A DNA stretch of 64,000 nucleotides from Streptomyces polyasparticus (GTDB lineage Bacteria; Actinomycetota; Actinomycetes; Streptomycetales; Streptomycetaceae). The first letter of the stretch is position 1. Each line of letters opens with the position of its first letter. Where the stretch lies: the NCBI RefSeq assembly GCF_014493765.1, contig NZ_JACTVJ010000014.1, positions 248,001 through 312,000 on the forward strand, given 5' to 3'. The notes beneath the pieces are model-generated. The model had not been told where the DNA came from, did not search any database, and saw nothing but the letters and a program-made list of their open reading frames with translations. This document shows positions 9,440-17,986 of this stretch, piece after piece. The position numbers and the translations under genes are program-made.

Positions 9440-9472
9440 AAGGCCCCGCTCCCGCAAGGGAAGCGGGGCCTT
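9440..9472 (+). terminator. Hairpin terminator after tRNA-Thr
   Basis: A perfect 11-bp stem, AAGGCCCCGCT (9440-9450) with AGCGGGGCCTT (9462-9472), closes an 11-base loop 8 bp after the tRNA CCA. It has no long T tract, as is usual in Streptomyces. Confidence 0.85.
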
Positions 9473-9605
9473 CGGCGTTCCCGACACTCCGCCCGGCCCC
9501 CCTTGGCCCCTCCTGCGCCCTCTTCCTTTGGGCAGAGGAAGGCGCGGTCAGGATCGCCCGCAGGGCGCACGGAATCGGGACGGGTACCGCCCGATACTGG
9601 ACACC

Positions 9606-11297
9606 ATGCCGCCCTCCCTCACCGCGAACACCCTGTTCGCCCGCCCCGGCGAACCGGGCCGCCATCTGTGGCGTGCGGCCGCCGAGGCGACCGGCGGCGG
9701 CATCCTCGCCCTGCTCGCCTTCGCCGCGATGCAGGGCCTGGGCCACAGCCTGCCGGACCGCTATCTGATCCCCGTCACGCTCGTCGCCCTCGCGCTCCTG
9801 GTGGTCCGCCGCCGCTTCCCCGTGACGGCCCTGACCGGCCTCGCCTTCCTGCTCGGCGCGATCCCGTACTACGGCCTGATCGCCGCCGTCACCTCGTACA
9901 CCGTGGCCCGAAGCCTGACCGACCCGCGGCGCCGCACCCTGCTGCTGCTCGGCTCGAGCGCGCTGACCGTCGCCGTCTCGGCCGCCGTCACCCCCGCCAC
10001 GCTGCCCGGCGGCTACGGCACCGGCTACGGGGCCGCGCTCGGCCTGGTGCTCGCCGCCACCACGATCGTGGTGCCCGGCCTGGTGGGGATCTCGGCCGGC
10101 CAGCAGGACCGCCTGGTCACCGCGCTCAGGGAGCGCACCTCGGCCGCCGAGGAGGCCCGGCGCAACGCCGAGGACGCCTCGCGCAGCGAGGAGCGCACCC
10201 GGATCGCCGCCGAGATGCACGACCTCGTGGGCCACCGCCTGAGCCTGATCTCGCTGCACACCGGCGGTCTGGAGATGGCGCTGCGCGATCAGGACCCGCG
10301 GCTCAAGGAGAGCGCGGCCCAGGTGCGCCAGGCCACCCGCGACGCCATGTACGAACTGCGCCAAGTCCTCGGCGTACTCGGCCCGTTCAGCCGTGACACC
10401 GGCACCGAGGCGCTCACGGACGCGACCGGCACCCGCGCCGACATCGAGGCGCTCGCGGCCGAGACGCGCGGCGCGGGCCTGCCCGTCGACCTGGACTGGC
10501 AGGGTCCCGACCTCGACGGCCGTGAGGCGCAGGTGCGCCGCGCGGTGCACCGGATCGTCCGCGAGTCGCTGACCAACGTCCACAAGTACGCCACCGGCGC
10601 GGCCGTCACCGTCACCGTCACGCACACCGACGACGAGGTGGCCGTCCGCGTACGCAACGAGCCCCCCGAACTCCCCGTCACCGAACCGGCCTCCGGCACC
10701 GGCCGCGGCCTGACCGGCCTGCGCGAGCGCGTGGAGCTGCTCGGCGGGCGGCTCGACGCGGGCGCGCGGCCCGGCGGCGGCTACCAGGTGTACGCGGTGA
10801 TGCCCGCCGTGCCAGGACCCGCGGGCCCCCGCTCCTCGCCCGACACGGGGACGGACAGCGGCGCGACGGCGCTCTCCGGATTCCAGCACCGGATGGGCAG
10901 CGTCATCACCGCCCTGCTCGGGCTCGCGGGCGTGGCGGTCACGATGATGCTCGGCGTGGTCCTGGTCGAGCAGGCCCGGCCGCAGCCCGTGTACGGCAAG
11001 CCCGAGGCGATCCACGTGGGGATGTCCAAGGAACGCGTGGAGCAGCTGACGTACGACAACGACGCGGTGCGCGCGGCCGCCGCGGGCCGCGAGCCGGCCC
11101 GCCCGGCGGACGCGACCGGCTGTCTGTACTCCTACGCCGACGACGAGGAGAAGTACGAGGCACGGGGCCGCTTCGGGATCGCGCGCTACTGCTTCGACGC
11201 GCACAGCACCCTCATCAAGATCGACACGTTCACGGTGCCGACGGTGGTCGAACCCTCGGCCACTCCCTCACCCGACCCGACCAGGGGGACCTCATGA
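9606..11297 (+). CDS. NarL-type sensor histidine kinase with extra C-terminal external domain
   Basis: A 563-residue kinase. About five hydrophobic helices (residues 30-170) form the N-terminal sensor. A HisKA_3 block ERTRIAAEMHDLVGHRLSL follows, with phospho-acceptor His205, then a HATPase_c domain ending GRGLTGLRERVELLGGRL. Beyond the usual end of the family the chain continues about 120 residues: a helix near residues 425-455, then a region with two Cys that should lie outside the membrane. ATG 9606 fits a leaderless start (GATACT at 9593-9598, 7 bp before). Its stop overlaps the regulator's start by 4 bp. Confidence 0.9.
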   Translation: MPPSLTANTLFARPGEPGRHLWRAAAEATGGGILALLAFAAMQGLGHSLPDRYLIPVTLVALALLVVRRRFPVTALTGLAFLLGAIPYYGLIAAVTSYTVARSLTDPRRRTLLLLGSSALTVAVSAAVTPATLPGGYGTGYGAALGLVLAATTIVVPGLVGISAGQQDRLVTALRERTSAAEEARRNAEDASRSEERTRIAAEMHDLVGHRLSLISLHTGGLEMALRDQDPRLKESAAQVRQATRDAMYELRQVLGVLGPFSRDTGTEALTDATGTRADIEALAAETRGAGLPVDLDWQGPDLDGREAQVRRAVHRIVRESLTNVHKYATGAAVTVTVTHTDDEVAVRVRNEPPELPVTEPASGTGRGLTGLRERVELLGGRLDAGARPGGGYQVYAVMPAVPGPAGPRSSPDTGTDSGATALSGFQHRMGSVITALLGLAGVAVTMMLGVVLVEQARPQPVYGKPEAIHVGMSKERVEQLTYDNDAVRAAAAGREPARPADATGCLYSYADDEEKYEARGRFGIARYCFDAHSTLIKIDTFTVPTVVEPSATPSPDPTRGTS

Positions 11298-11959
11298 CGA
11301 CTCCGGCGACTCCCGTACGCGTCCTGCTCGCCGACGACGAGGAGATGATCCGCCGCGGCGTCCAGCTGATCCTCAGCCACGCGGAGGGCATCGAGGTGGT
11401 CGCGGAGGCGGTGAACGGCGAGCAGGCCGTGCAGCTCGCCGCCGAACACCGCCCGGACGTCGCCCTCGTGGACATCCGCATGCCGGTGCTCGACGGCCTC
11501 GCGGCCGTCTCCCGCCTGGTCGCCCTGGACCCGGCCCCGCAGGTCGTCATGCTCACCACGTTCGGCGACGACCAGAACGTCGTACGAGCCCTGCGCGACG
11601 GCGCCACCGGCTTCCTGCTCAAGGACGAGGGCCCGCAGGAACTGATCAGCGCGGTCCGCGCGGCGGCAGCCGGCGACGCGGTCCTCTCCCCCGGCGTGAC
11701 GGGCTCGGTCATCCGCCGCATGCTCACGGGCGGCTCGGCCCCGTCCTCCGCCGACCCCCGTCTCTCGTCCCTCACGGACCGCGAACGCCAGGTCCTGTCG
11801 ATGCTCGGCCAGGGCGCCTCCAACGCGGACATCGCCCGCTCGCTCGGCATCGGTGTGGGCACGGTGAAGACCCACGTGGGCGCGATCCTGGAAAAGACGG
11901 GCTCGACGAGCAGGGTGCAGGCGGCGCTGCTTGCGCATCAGGCGGGTCTGGCCGGCTGA
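11294..11959 (+). CDS. NarL/LuxR-family response regulator
   Basis: A 221-residue regulator paired with the upstream kinase. The receiver domain starts VRVLLADDEEMIRRGV (acidic pocket DD) with phospho-Asp in VALVDIRMPVLDG, the conserved Thr in MLTTFG and Lys in LLKDEGP. The C-terminal LuxR-type helix-turn-helix contains LTDREREVL-like LTDRERQVLSMLGQGASNADIA and GTVKTHVGAILEK. The ATG overlaps the kinase stop by 4 bp, so the pair is translated together. The target genes are not apparent from this window. Confidence 0.95.
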   Translation: MTTPATPVRVLLADDEEMIRRGVQLILSHAEGIEVVAEAVNGEQAVQLAAEHRPDVALVDIRMPVLDGLAAVSRLVALDPAPQVVMLTTFGDDQNVVRALRDGATGFLLKDEGPQELISAVRAAAAGDAVLSPGVTGSVIRRMLTGGSAPSSADPRLSSLTDRERQVLSMLGQGASNADIARSLGIGVGTVKTHVGAILEKTGSTSRVQAALLAHQAGLAG

Positions 11960-12038
11960 GACCCCCGGCACGCGTACCCGAACACAAACCGACAACAACC
12001 CCTACCGCGCGGACCGCCCACCAGGTACGGTCGGCCCC

Positions 12039-12061
12039 AGTCCACCAAATGGACTACACCA
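12039..12061. promoter_or_regulatory. Operator candidates upstream of msiK (dyad and DasR-like site)
   Basis: AGTCCA-CCAAA-TGGACT (12039-12055) is a perfect 6-bp dyad. Overlapping it, TGGACTACACCA (12050-12061) matches 10 of 12 bases of the DasR core TGGTCTAGACCA. A second small dyad, AAGGT-GCA-ACCTT, lies at 12087-12099. Aminosugar-linked control of msiK by a GntR-family regulator is inference. Confidence 0.5.
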
Positions 12062-12147
12062 CCACGGCCCCGTCACAGGGGCCGCGAAGGTGCAACCTTT
12101 ACTCGGATCGTCCGGCACGTTCCTGCCGGTGAAGGGGGCCCATACCC

Positions 12148-13275
<1,128 letters not shown>

Positions 13276-13310
13276 CGTTCCGACCGGCTCCTGAGTCACC
13301 AACTCACGGA

Positions 13311-13342
13311 AAAGGCCCCGCACTCCACAGTGCGGGGCCTTT
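13311..13342 (+). terminator. Hairpin terminator after msiK
   Basis: A 14-bp stem, AAAGGCCCCGCACT (13311-13324) with AGTGCGGGGCCTTT (13329-13342), encloses a 4-base loop 35 bp after the msiK stop. A further dyad (ACGGAA-AGATC-TTCCGT) follows within 30 bp. Confidence 0.9.
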
Positions 13343-13547
13343 CCCGTACGTACGGAAAGATCTTCCGTCCGTACGAGGGGACTGATCCCGCACGTATGAG
13401 AGAAGTCGCTCAAGTCGACAATTCCCCGTAAAACCCGGGCATTTCACCCCGTGGCGTCAACACGGGATTCGAAAGCCGCCCTCGAACCATCCCTCATTAC
13501 GGTGACCAAATGTCGCCAAATCATCACCCACCGCTACTCTCACACGC

Positions 13548-13991
13548 GTGACGCACACCTACTCCCACACGCCCCGGCGGCACCGGCAGGGCCCCGCCCG
13601 CCGCATCGGCCGCACCCTCGCCCTGGTCCTCCCCGTGGTCCTGGTGCTCTCCGGCACCCTCGCGGTGGCGAGCGTCAACTGGTCGGGCACCACGCCCTCG
13701 ACGCTGACCACGGCCTCCGAGGACATCTCCAAGCCCGCCAAGTCCCGTGCCCCGCAGGATGTTCTACGGGACGCGCTCCTCGCCGAACTGCAGGAGAAGG
13801 ACCCGGGCATCGCCCTGACGCATCTCCAGCAGGAGGTCGACCGGCGGCCCTCCCTCGCCAAGCACTGTGTCTCCATCGCCCGCGCCCTCGGCCGCGCCGC
13901 GGTCCACCACTACGGTCCCGCCCGTGCGCAGTCCTTCTCGCGCCCGGTCTGCGACACGGCGTTCGCCGCGGGTGTGGCGGAGACCGCCTGA
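13548..13991 (+). CDS. Small secreted or membrane-anchored hypothetical protein
   Basis: A 147-residue protein that I do not recognise. It has an Arg/His-rich N-terminus, one hydrophobic helix (TLALVLPVVLVLSGTLAVAS, about residues 23-42) and a mostly polar extracytoplasmic part. The block KHCVSIARALGRAAVHHYG and a later VCDTAF place two Cys about 40 residues apart. The start is GTG 13548; TACTCT lies about 7 bp upstream, which suggests a leaderless transcript. It stands alone between the msiK terminator and the nucleotidyltransferase. Confidence 0.75.
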   Translation: MTHTYSHTPRRHRQGPARRIGRTLALVLPVVLVLSGTLAVASVNWSGTTPSTLTTASEDISKPAKSRAPQDVLRDALLAELQEKDPGIALTHLQQEVDRRPSLAKHCVSIARALGRAAVHHYGPARAQSFSRPVCDTAFAAGVAETA

Positions 13992-14061
13992 GCCGGCTCC
14001 GCTTGTGAACGCGGGCATGGCCGGATAGCACCGCGCACCGCCCGCGACATAAGGTGCGGCC

Positions 14062-14793
14062 ATGACCACGACCGCACCCAGCGCGACCCCGACCCAGGCC
14101 GTCGTCCTCGCCGGCGGCCAGGGCTCGCGCCTTCGCCCGTACACCGACGACCGGCCCAAGCCGATGGTCGAGATCCCCGGCACGGGGACCCCGATCATCG
14201 GCCATCAGCTGACCTGGCTCGCCGAGGAAGGCGTCACGGACGCCGTCGTCTCCTGCGGGCATCTCGCCGAGGTCCTCCAGGACTGGCTGGCGACGGCCGA
14301 TCTGCCGCTGAAGGTCACCACTGTCGTCGAGAAGGAACCGCTCGGGCGCGGCGGTGGCCTCAAGTTCGCCGCCGCGCATCTGCCGCACCCCGACCAGGCC
14401 TGGTACGCCACCAACGGCGACATCTGGACCCGCTTCTCGCTGCGGGCCATGGCCGAGTTCCACACGGAGCGTGCCGCGACCGCGACGCTCGCGCTCGCGC
14501 GCCCCCGTATCCCCTGGGGTGCCGTGGAGACCGACTCCTTCGGCCACATCACGGACTTCATCGAGTCCCCGCCCACGTCGTACGAGATCAACGCGGGCGT
14601 CTATGTCTTCGCCCCCGAGTTCGCGGAACTCCTCCCCTCGGTCGGCGACCACGAACGCACCACGTTCCCCCAGCTCGCCCGCGCCCGCCGCCTCGCCGGC
14701 TACCCCATCCCGCAGGGCGCGTACTGGCGCGCCATCGACACGGCGAAGGACCTCACGGAGGCGGCGAAGGAACTGGCGGCGCTGGGCCGCTGA
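14062..14793 (+). CDS. Sugar-phosphate nucleotidyltransferase
   Basis: A 243-residue NTP_transferase-family enzyme (RmlA/GMPP-like, without a C-terminal left-handed beta helix). The N-terminal nucleotide-binding signature is VVLAGGQGSRLRPYTDDRPKPMV, where GGQGSRL and the KP pair bind the nucleotide. NGDIW and EINAGVYVF occupy the positions of the metal and sugar sites. It should form NDP-sugars from sugar-1-phosphate and NTP; which sugar is not clear. ATG 14062 has TAAGGT about 6 bp upstream. A dispersed repeat starts directly after the stop codon. Confidence 0.88.
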   Translation: MTTTAPSATPTQAVVLAGGQGSRLRPYTDDRPKPMVEIPGTGTPIIGHQLTWLAEEGVTDAVVSCGHLAEVLQDWLATADLPLKVTTVVEKEPLGRGGGLKFAAAHLPHPDQAWYATNGDIWTRFSLRAMAEFHTERAATATLALARPRIPWGAVETDSFGHITDFIESPPTSYEINAGVYVFAPEFAELLPSVGDHERTTFPQLARARRLAGYPIPQGAYWRAIDTAKDLTEAAKELAALGR

Positions 14794-14795
14794 AC

Positions 14796-14905
14796 CAGCC
14801 CCTCCGGCGCTTGAGGAGATCCGCACGAAGTGCGGATGCGAGGTCCGGGGCAGAGCCCCGGTTTCGGGAAGGGGCGGGTAGGGGAGAACCGCCCGCCGCA
14901 GGCGC
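14796..14905. repeat. Dispersed intergenic repeat, copy 2
   Basis: The element begins 2-3 bp after a TGA stop. It contains CCAGCCCCTCCGGCGCTTGA, the hairpin ATCCGCAC/GTGCGGAT, the hairpin CCGGGGCAGAGCCCCGG, then TTTCGGGAAGGGGCGGG and CCCGCCGCAGGCGCCACC. The order of blocks is identical to the copies near 5364 and 35700. Confidence 0.85.
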
Positions 14906-14950
14906 CACCCACCCGCACCGGGCAACGAACCCGCACAGCCCCGCACACCA

Positions 14951-14986
14951 AAGGGCCCGGCACACACCACCGTGTGCCGGGCCCTT
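14951..14986. terminator. Bidirectional terminator between convergent genes
   Basis: A perfect 15-bp stem, AAGGGCCCGGCACAC (14951-14965) with GTGTGCCGGGCCCTT (14972-14986), has a 6-base loop. It serves the nucleotidyltransferase (+) and the DoxX gene (-). Confidence 0.92.
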
Positions 14987-15007
14987 GGCCGTATACCGAA
15001 AGGGTCC

Positions 15008-16603
15008 TCAGCCGAGGATCCCGCCGATCAGCCCGGGCTCCTCGCCACCACCGGACCCACCACCGGACCCGTCCCCGGGCTCACCGGAAGACCCACCCGA
15101 CCCGTCCGACCCACCGGACGTGGGCCCGCTGCTCGCGGCCGGCGGCGGAGCCGACTGCTGCGGCGGCGCCTGCCCCGACCCCGCGGTCTCACTGGGCTGC
15201 TCCGCCCCCACCGACCCGGGCTCCTGCACCGACTCGGGCGTGGACGCCGAGTCCGACGGCGGAGCCGAAGTCGCACCCTCCGTCGGGGACTTGGAGGACG
15301 ACGGGCTCTTCGAGGCATCCCGTCCCTCGCGCGACTGACTCGGCAGCGGCGACCCCGGCAGCTCATTGCGCGGCGGCTGCCCGGGACCCGGCACCGTGAC
15401 GGTGTGCGAGCTGCGCACCGCGCCGCCGAGCACCGCACCGATCAGCAGCGTGGCACCGACGACGAACGTGCCGATGAGCAGCCCGCGCCGCAGCACCCGG
15501 CGGCGCAGCTCCCAGAGTTCGGAGCGCGGCCCGAGCGTGCGCCAGGCCTCGCTCGCGAGCCGCGCGTCCACCGAGTAGAACGGGGCGCCCGCGATGATCA
15601 GCGGCGACCAGGCGGCCAGGTAGATGATGTCCGGCGCGTCGTAGGCGGGGACGGTCTTCCAGCTGACGGTGACGAGCAGCGCGGCGGAGAGCAGCGCACC
15701 GATCACGGCCGCGGCCCGCTGCCACAGACCGAGCACGGTCAGGACGCCGACGATCACCTGCAGGAAGGCGATGACCAGGCCGGCACCCACCGGGTGCTGC
15801 AGCGCGAAGTCCCGCAGCGGCTCGGCCAGCGGCCAAGGGTGCAGGGAGGTCAGCCACTTGACCATGGACCCGCGCTCGCCGCCGTCGAAGTAGACGGGGT
15901 CGCAGAGCTTGCCCATGCCCGCGTAGATGGAGATGAAGCCGAGGAAGATACGCAGCGGAAGCAGGACCACGCCGAGGTTGAGCCGGCGGCCCGGGTAGTA
16001 CGCGTGCCGCACGGGGTCCCCGCGCCGCGCCTGCGCCTCCTCGTCGAACTCCTCCTCCCCGTCCGGGAAGTGCGGTTCGCCGGTCCCCGCGCCGTCCGGC
16101 CGGAAGTACCCGTCGTAGGCGCTGTCGTACGCGGAGACCGTCGGGATGAGCCGGGTCTCGTCGCCCTCGGGCGCGCGCGGCCCCACCACCTGGGGCGTCT
16201 CGACCGTCGCCTCGCCGTCGATCAGCGCGTCGACCGTGATCCGCGGGATGACCTGCGTGGCCGCTCCGTCGCCGAAGTCCTCGGCTCCCTGGGCCACTTC
16301 GGCCTGCCGCGCCGCCTGGAGGAGGCCGGTGGCCGCGAGGTCGCCGGGCGCGCTCTTGCCGCTCCACACGACGGGCGCCCGGCGCCGTACGACGGAGGCG
16401 CCGGCGGCCGCCGGGATGAGGCCGGCCGCGGAGGCGCCGACGGCGGTGATGCGCGGGGATCGGGGCAGTTTCGCGGCAGGGAGCTGCACACGGAAGCTCG
16501 CGTGATTGACGATGACCTGCGCCGGGTCGCACGGGACCTTCACCATGCTCAGCGCGGGAGCGTCGTCGAATCCCGTACCGGGTGTTCTGGTGTCCACACT
16601 CAT
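15008..16603 (-). CDS. DoxX-family membrane protein with Ser/Gly/Pro-rich tail
   Basis: A 531-residue protein. The N-terminal ~200 residues are cytoplasmic, with an Ala-rich stretch. The centre (about 205-345) has four helices starting LGVVLLPLRIFLGFISIYAGMGKL, the DoxX/DoxD-like fold. One more helix (LLIGTFVVGATLLIGAVLGG) follows. The last ~130 residues are low-complexity Ser, Gly and Pro, ending in SGGGSGGGEEPG. DoxX proteins link to thiol or quinone redox chemistry, but the role in actinobacteria is not established. The gene is divergent from the serine hydrolase at 16793. Confidence 0.82.
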   Translation of the reverse strand: MSVDTRTPGTGFDDAPALSMVKVPCDPAQVIVNHASFRVQLPAAKLPRSPRITAVGASAAGLIPAAAGASVVRRRAPVVWSGKSAPGDLAATGLLQAARQAEVAQGAEDFGDGAATQVIPRITVDALIDGEATVETPQVVGPRAPEGDETRLIPTVSAYDSAYDGYFRPDGAGTGEPHFPDGEEEFDEEAQARRGDPVRHAYYPGRRLNLGVVLLPLRIFLGFISIYAGMGKLCDPVYFDGGERGSMVKWLTSLHPWPLAEPLRDFALQHPVGAGLVIAFLQVIVGVLTVLGLWQRAAAVIGALLSAALLVTVSWKTVPAYDAPDIIYLAAWSPLIIAGAPFYSVDARLASEAWRTLGPRSELWELRRRVLRRGLLIGTFVVGATLLIGAVLGGAVRSSHTVTVPGPGQPPRNELPGSPLPSQSREGRDASKSPSSSKSPTEGATSAPPSDSASTPESVQEPGSVGAEQPSETAGSGQAPPQQSAPPPAASSGPTSGGSDGSGGSSGEPGDGSGGGSGGGEEPGLIGGILG

Positions 16604-16792
16604 CTAACCGAGTGACGTCACCTTAGGACACTGCCTTGACCCCGGAGATCTGTCCGTGACCGGTCAAGATCTTTCCCTGCCCGGTTCGTCGCCCCCGATG
16701 AGCACCGCCGTCCGGGTTGTACGCCGCGACGAAGCTCCCGCCCCGGCCAGGGCCCTACCGTCCCGGCATCACGGCAACCGAAGGGACGGCAG

Positions 16793-17953
16793 ATGGCAGT
16801 GCACAGGAAACGGACCGCTGTGGCGGGCCTGGCGACGGCGGTGGCCCTCGTGGCCGCCGCGCTCATCTCACCGGCGGCGGCGACAACAGCGCACTCCGGC
16901 ACGGGACATGCCCGCACCCAGGCGGCGCTGGACGCGGCCGTACAGGCCGGGGTGCCCGGGGCCGCCGCGCAGGTCAAGGACGCGTACGGGGTGTGGCCCG
17001 GCACCTCGGGTATCGGGAACCTGCAGACGAAGGCCCCGCGTTCGGCCTTCGACCGCTACCGGATCGGCAGTACGACGAAGACCTTCGTGGCGACCGTACT
17101 GCTGCAGCTGGCGGCGGAGGGGAAGCTCGCTCTGGACGACTCGGTCGAGACCTGGCTGCCGGGAGTACTCCAGGGCAACGGCTACGACGGCCGGCGGATC
17201 ACCGTACGGCAGCTTCTGAACCACACGAGCGGGATCTTCAGCTACACCGGCGACCCCGAGTTCCTGGAGCGGGGGTTCACCGAGAAGTTCCTGGAGCACC
17301 GCTACGACACGTACACACCGCAGCAGTTGCTGGAGATGGCGCTGCGGCATCCGCCGGTCTTCGCGCCGGGCAGCGCCTGGAGCTACTCCAACACCAACTA
17401 CACCCTGGCCGGGCTGATCATCCAGAAGGCCACGGGCCGCCCGTACGAGGACGAGATCCGGCGCCGCATCGTCCAGCCGCTCGGTCTGTACGCCACGTCG
17501 GTGCCGCGTACGTCCGCCGCGCTGCCGCTCCCGAGTTCGCGGGCGTACTCGAAGCTCTCCCTGCGGCCGCGGCCGGACAGTCCGGTCCATGACGTCACCG
17601 AGCTCAACCCGTCGGCCGCGGGCGCCGCCGGGGCGATGATCTCCGACTCGGGCGATCTCAACCGCTTCTACGCGGCCCTGTTCGGCGGGCGGCTGCTCCC
17701 GGCGGCGCAGCTCAAGGAGATGCGGACCACGGTGCCGGTTCCCGCCGGGCTGCCCTTCCAGGCGTACGGCCTCGGGCTGATGAAGTTCGAGCTGTCCTGC
17801 GGGACTTCGGTGTGGGGCCACGCGGGGAACATCCAGGGCTCGGCGACCCAGGCCGTGGCCACGGCGGACGGCGGCCACGCGCTCGCCGTCAACTTCAACG
17901 GGGACTGGGCGGGGAACGGGCAGGCCGTGATCGAGGCCGAGTACTGCCCGTAA
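16793..17953 (+). CDS. Secreted serine hydrolase, beta-lactamase/DD-peptidase family (S12)
   Basis: A 386-residue protein with an Ala-rich signal peptide (cleavage probably near AAATTAHS, residues 30-35). Class C catalytic motifs are intact: SxxK as STTK in RIGSTTKTFV (about residue 90), YxN as YSN in WSYSNTNY (about 200), and HxG in WGHAGN near the C-terminus. Such proteins are D-alanyl-D-alanine carboxypeptidases, D-aminopeptidases or esterases. A cell-wall role outside the membrane is likely. The gene converges on the PucR regulator 33 bp away. Confidence 0.9.
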   Translation: MAVHRKRTAVAGLATAVALVAAALISPAAATTAHSGTGHARTQAALDAAVQAGVPGAAAQVKDAYGVWPGTSGIGNLQTKAPRSAFDRYRIGSTTKTFVATVLLQLAAEGKLALDDSVETWLPGVLQGNGYDGRRITVRQLLNHTSGIFSYTGDPEFLERGFTEKFLEHRYDTYTPQQLLEMALRHPPVFAPGSAWSYSNTNYTLAGLIIQKATGRPYEDEIRRRIVQPLGLYATSVPRTSAALPLPSSRAYSKLSLRPRPDSPVHDVTELNPSAAGAAGAMISDSGDLNRFYAALFGGRLLPAAQLKEMRTTVPVPAGLPFQAYGLGLMKFELSCGTSVWGHAGNIQGSATQAVATADGGHALAVNFNGDWAGNGQAVIEAEYCP

Positions 17954-17986
17954 GGAATCCGGAGAGCGGATGCGGGCGCCGCGGTC

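Noticed and set aside
15008-15400. A separate Ser/Gly/Pro-rich small gene
   Set aside because: It is the low-complexity C-terminal tail of the DoxX-family protein in the same frame.
16793-17953. Beta-lactam resistance gene
   Set aside because: SxxK, YxN and HxG motifs are shared by DD-peptidases and esterases. Sequence alone does not support a true beta-lactamase.
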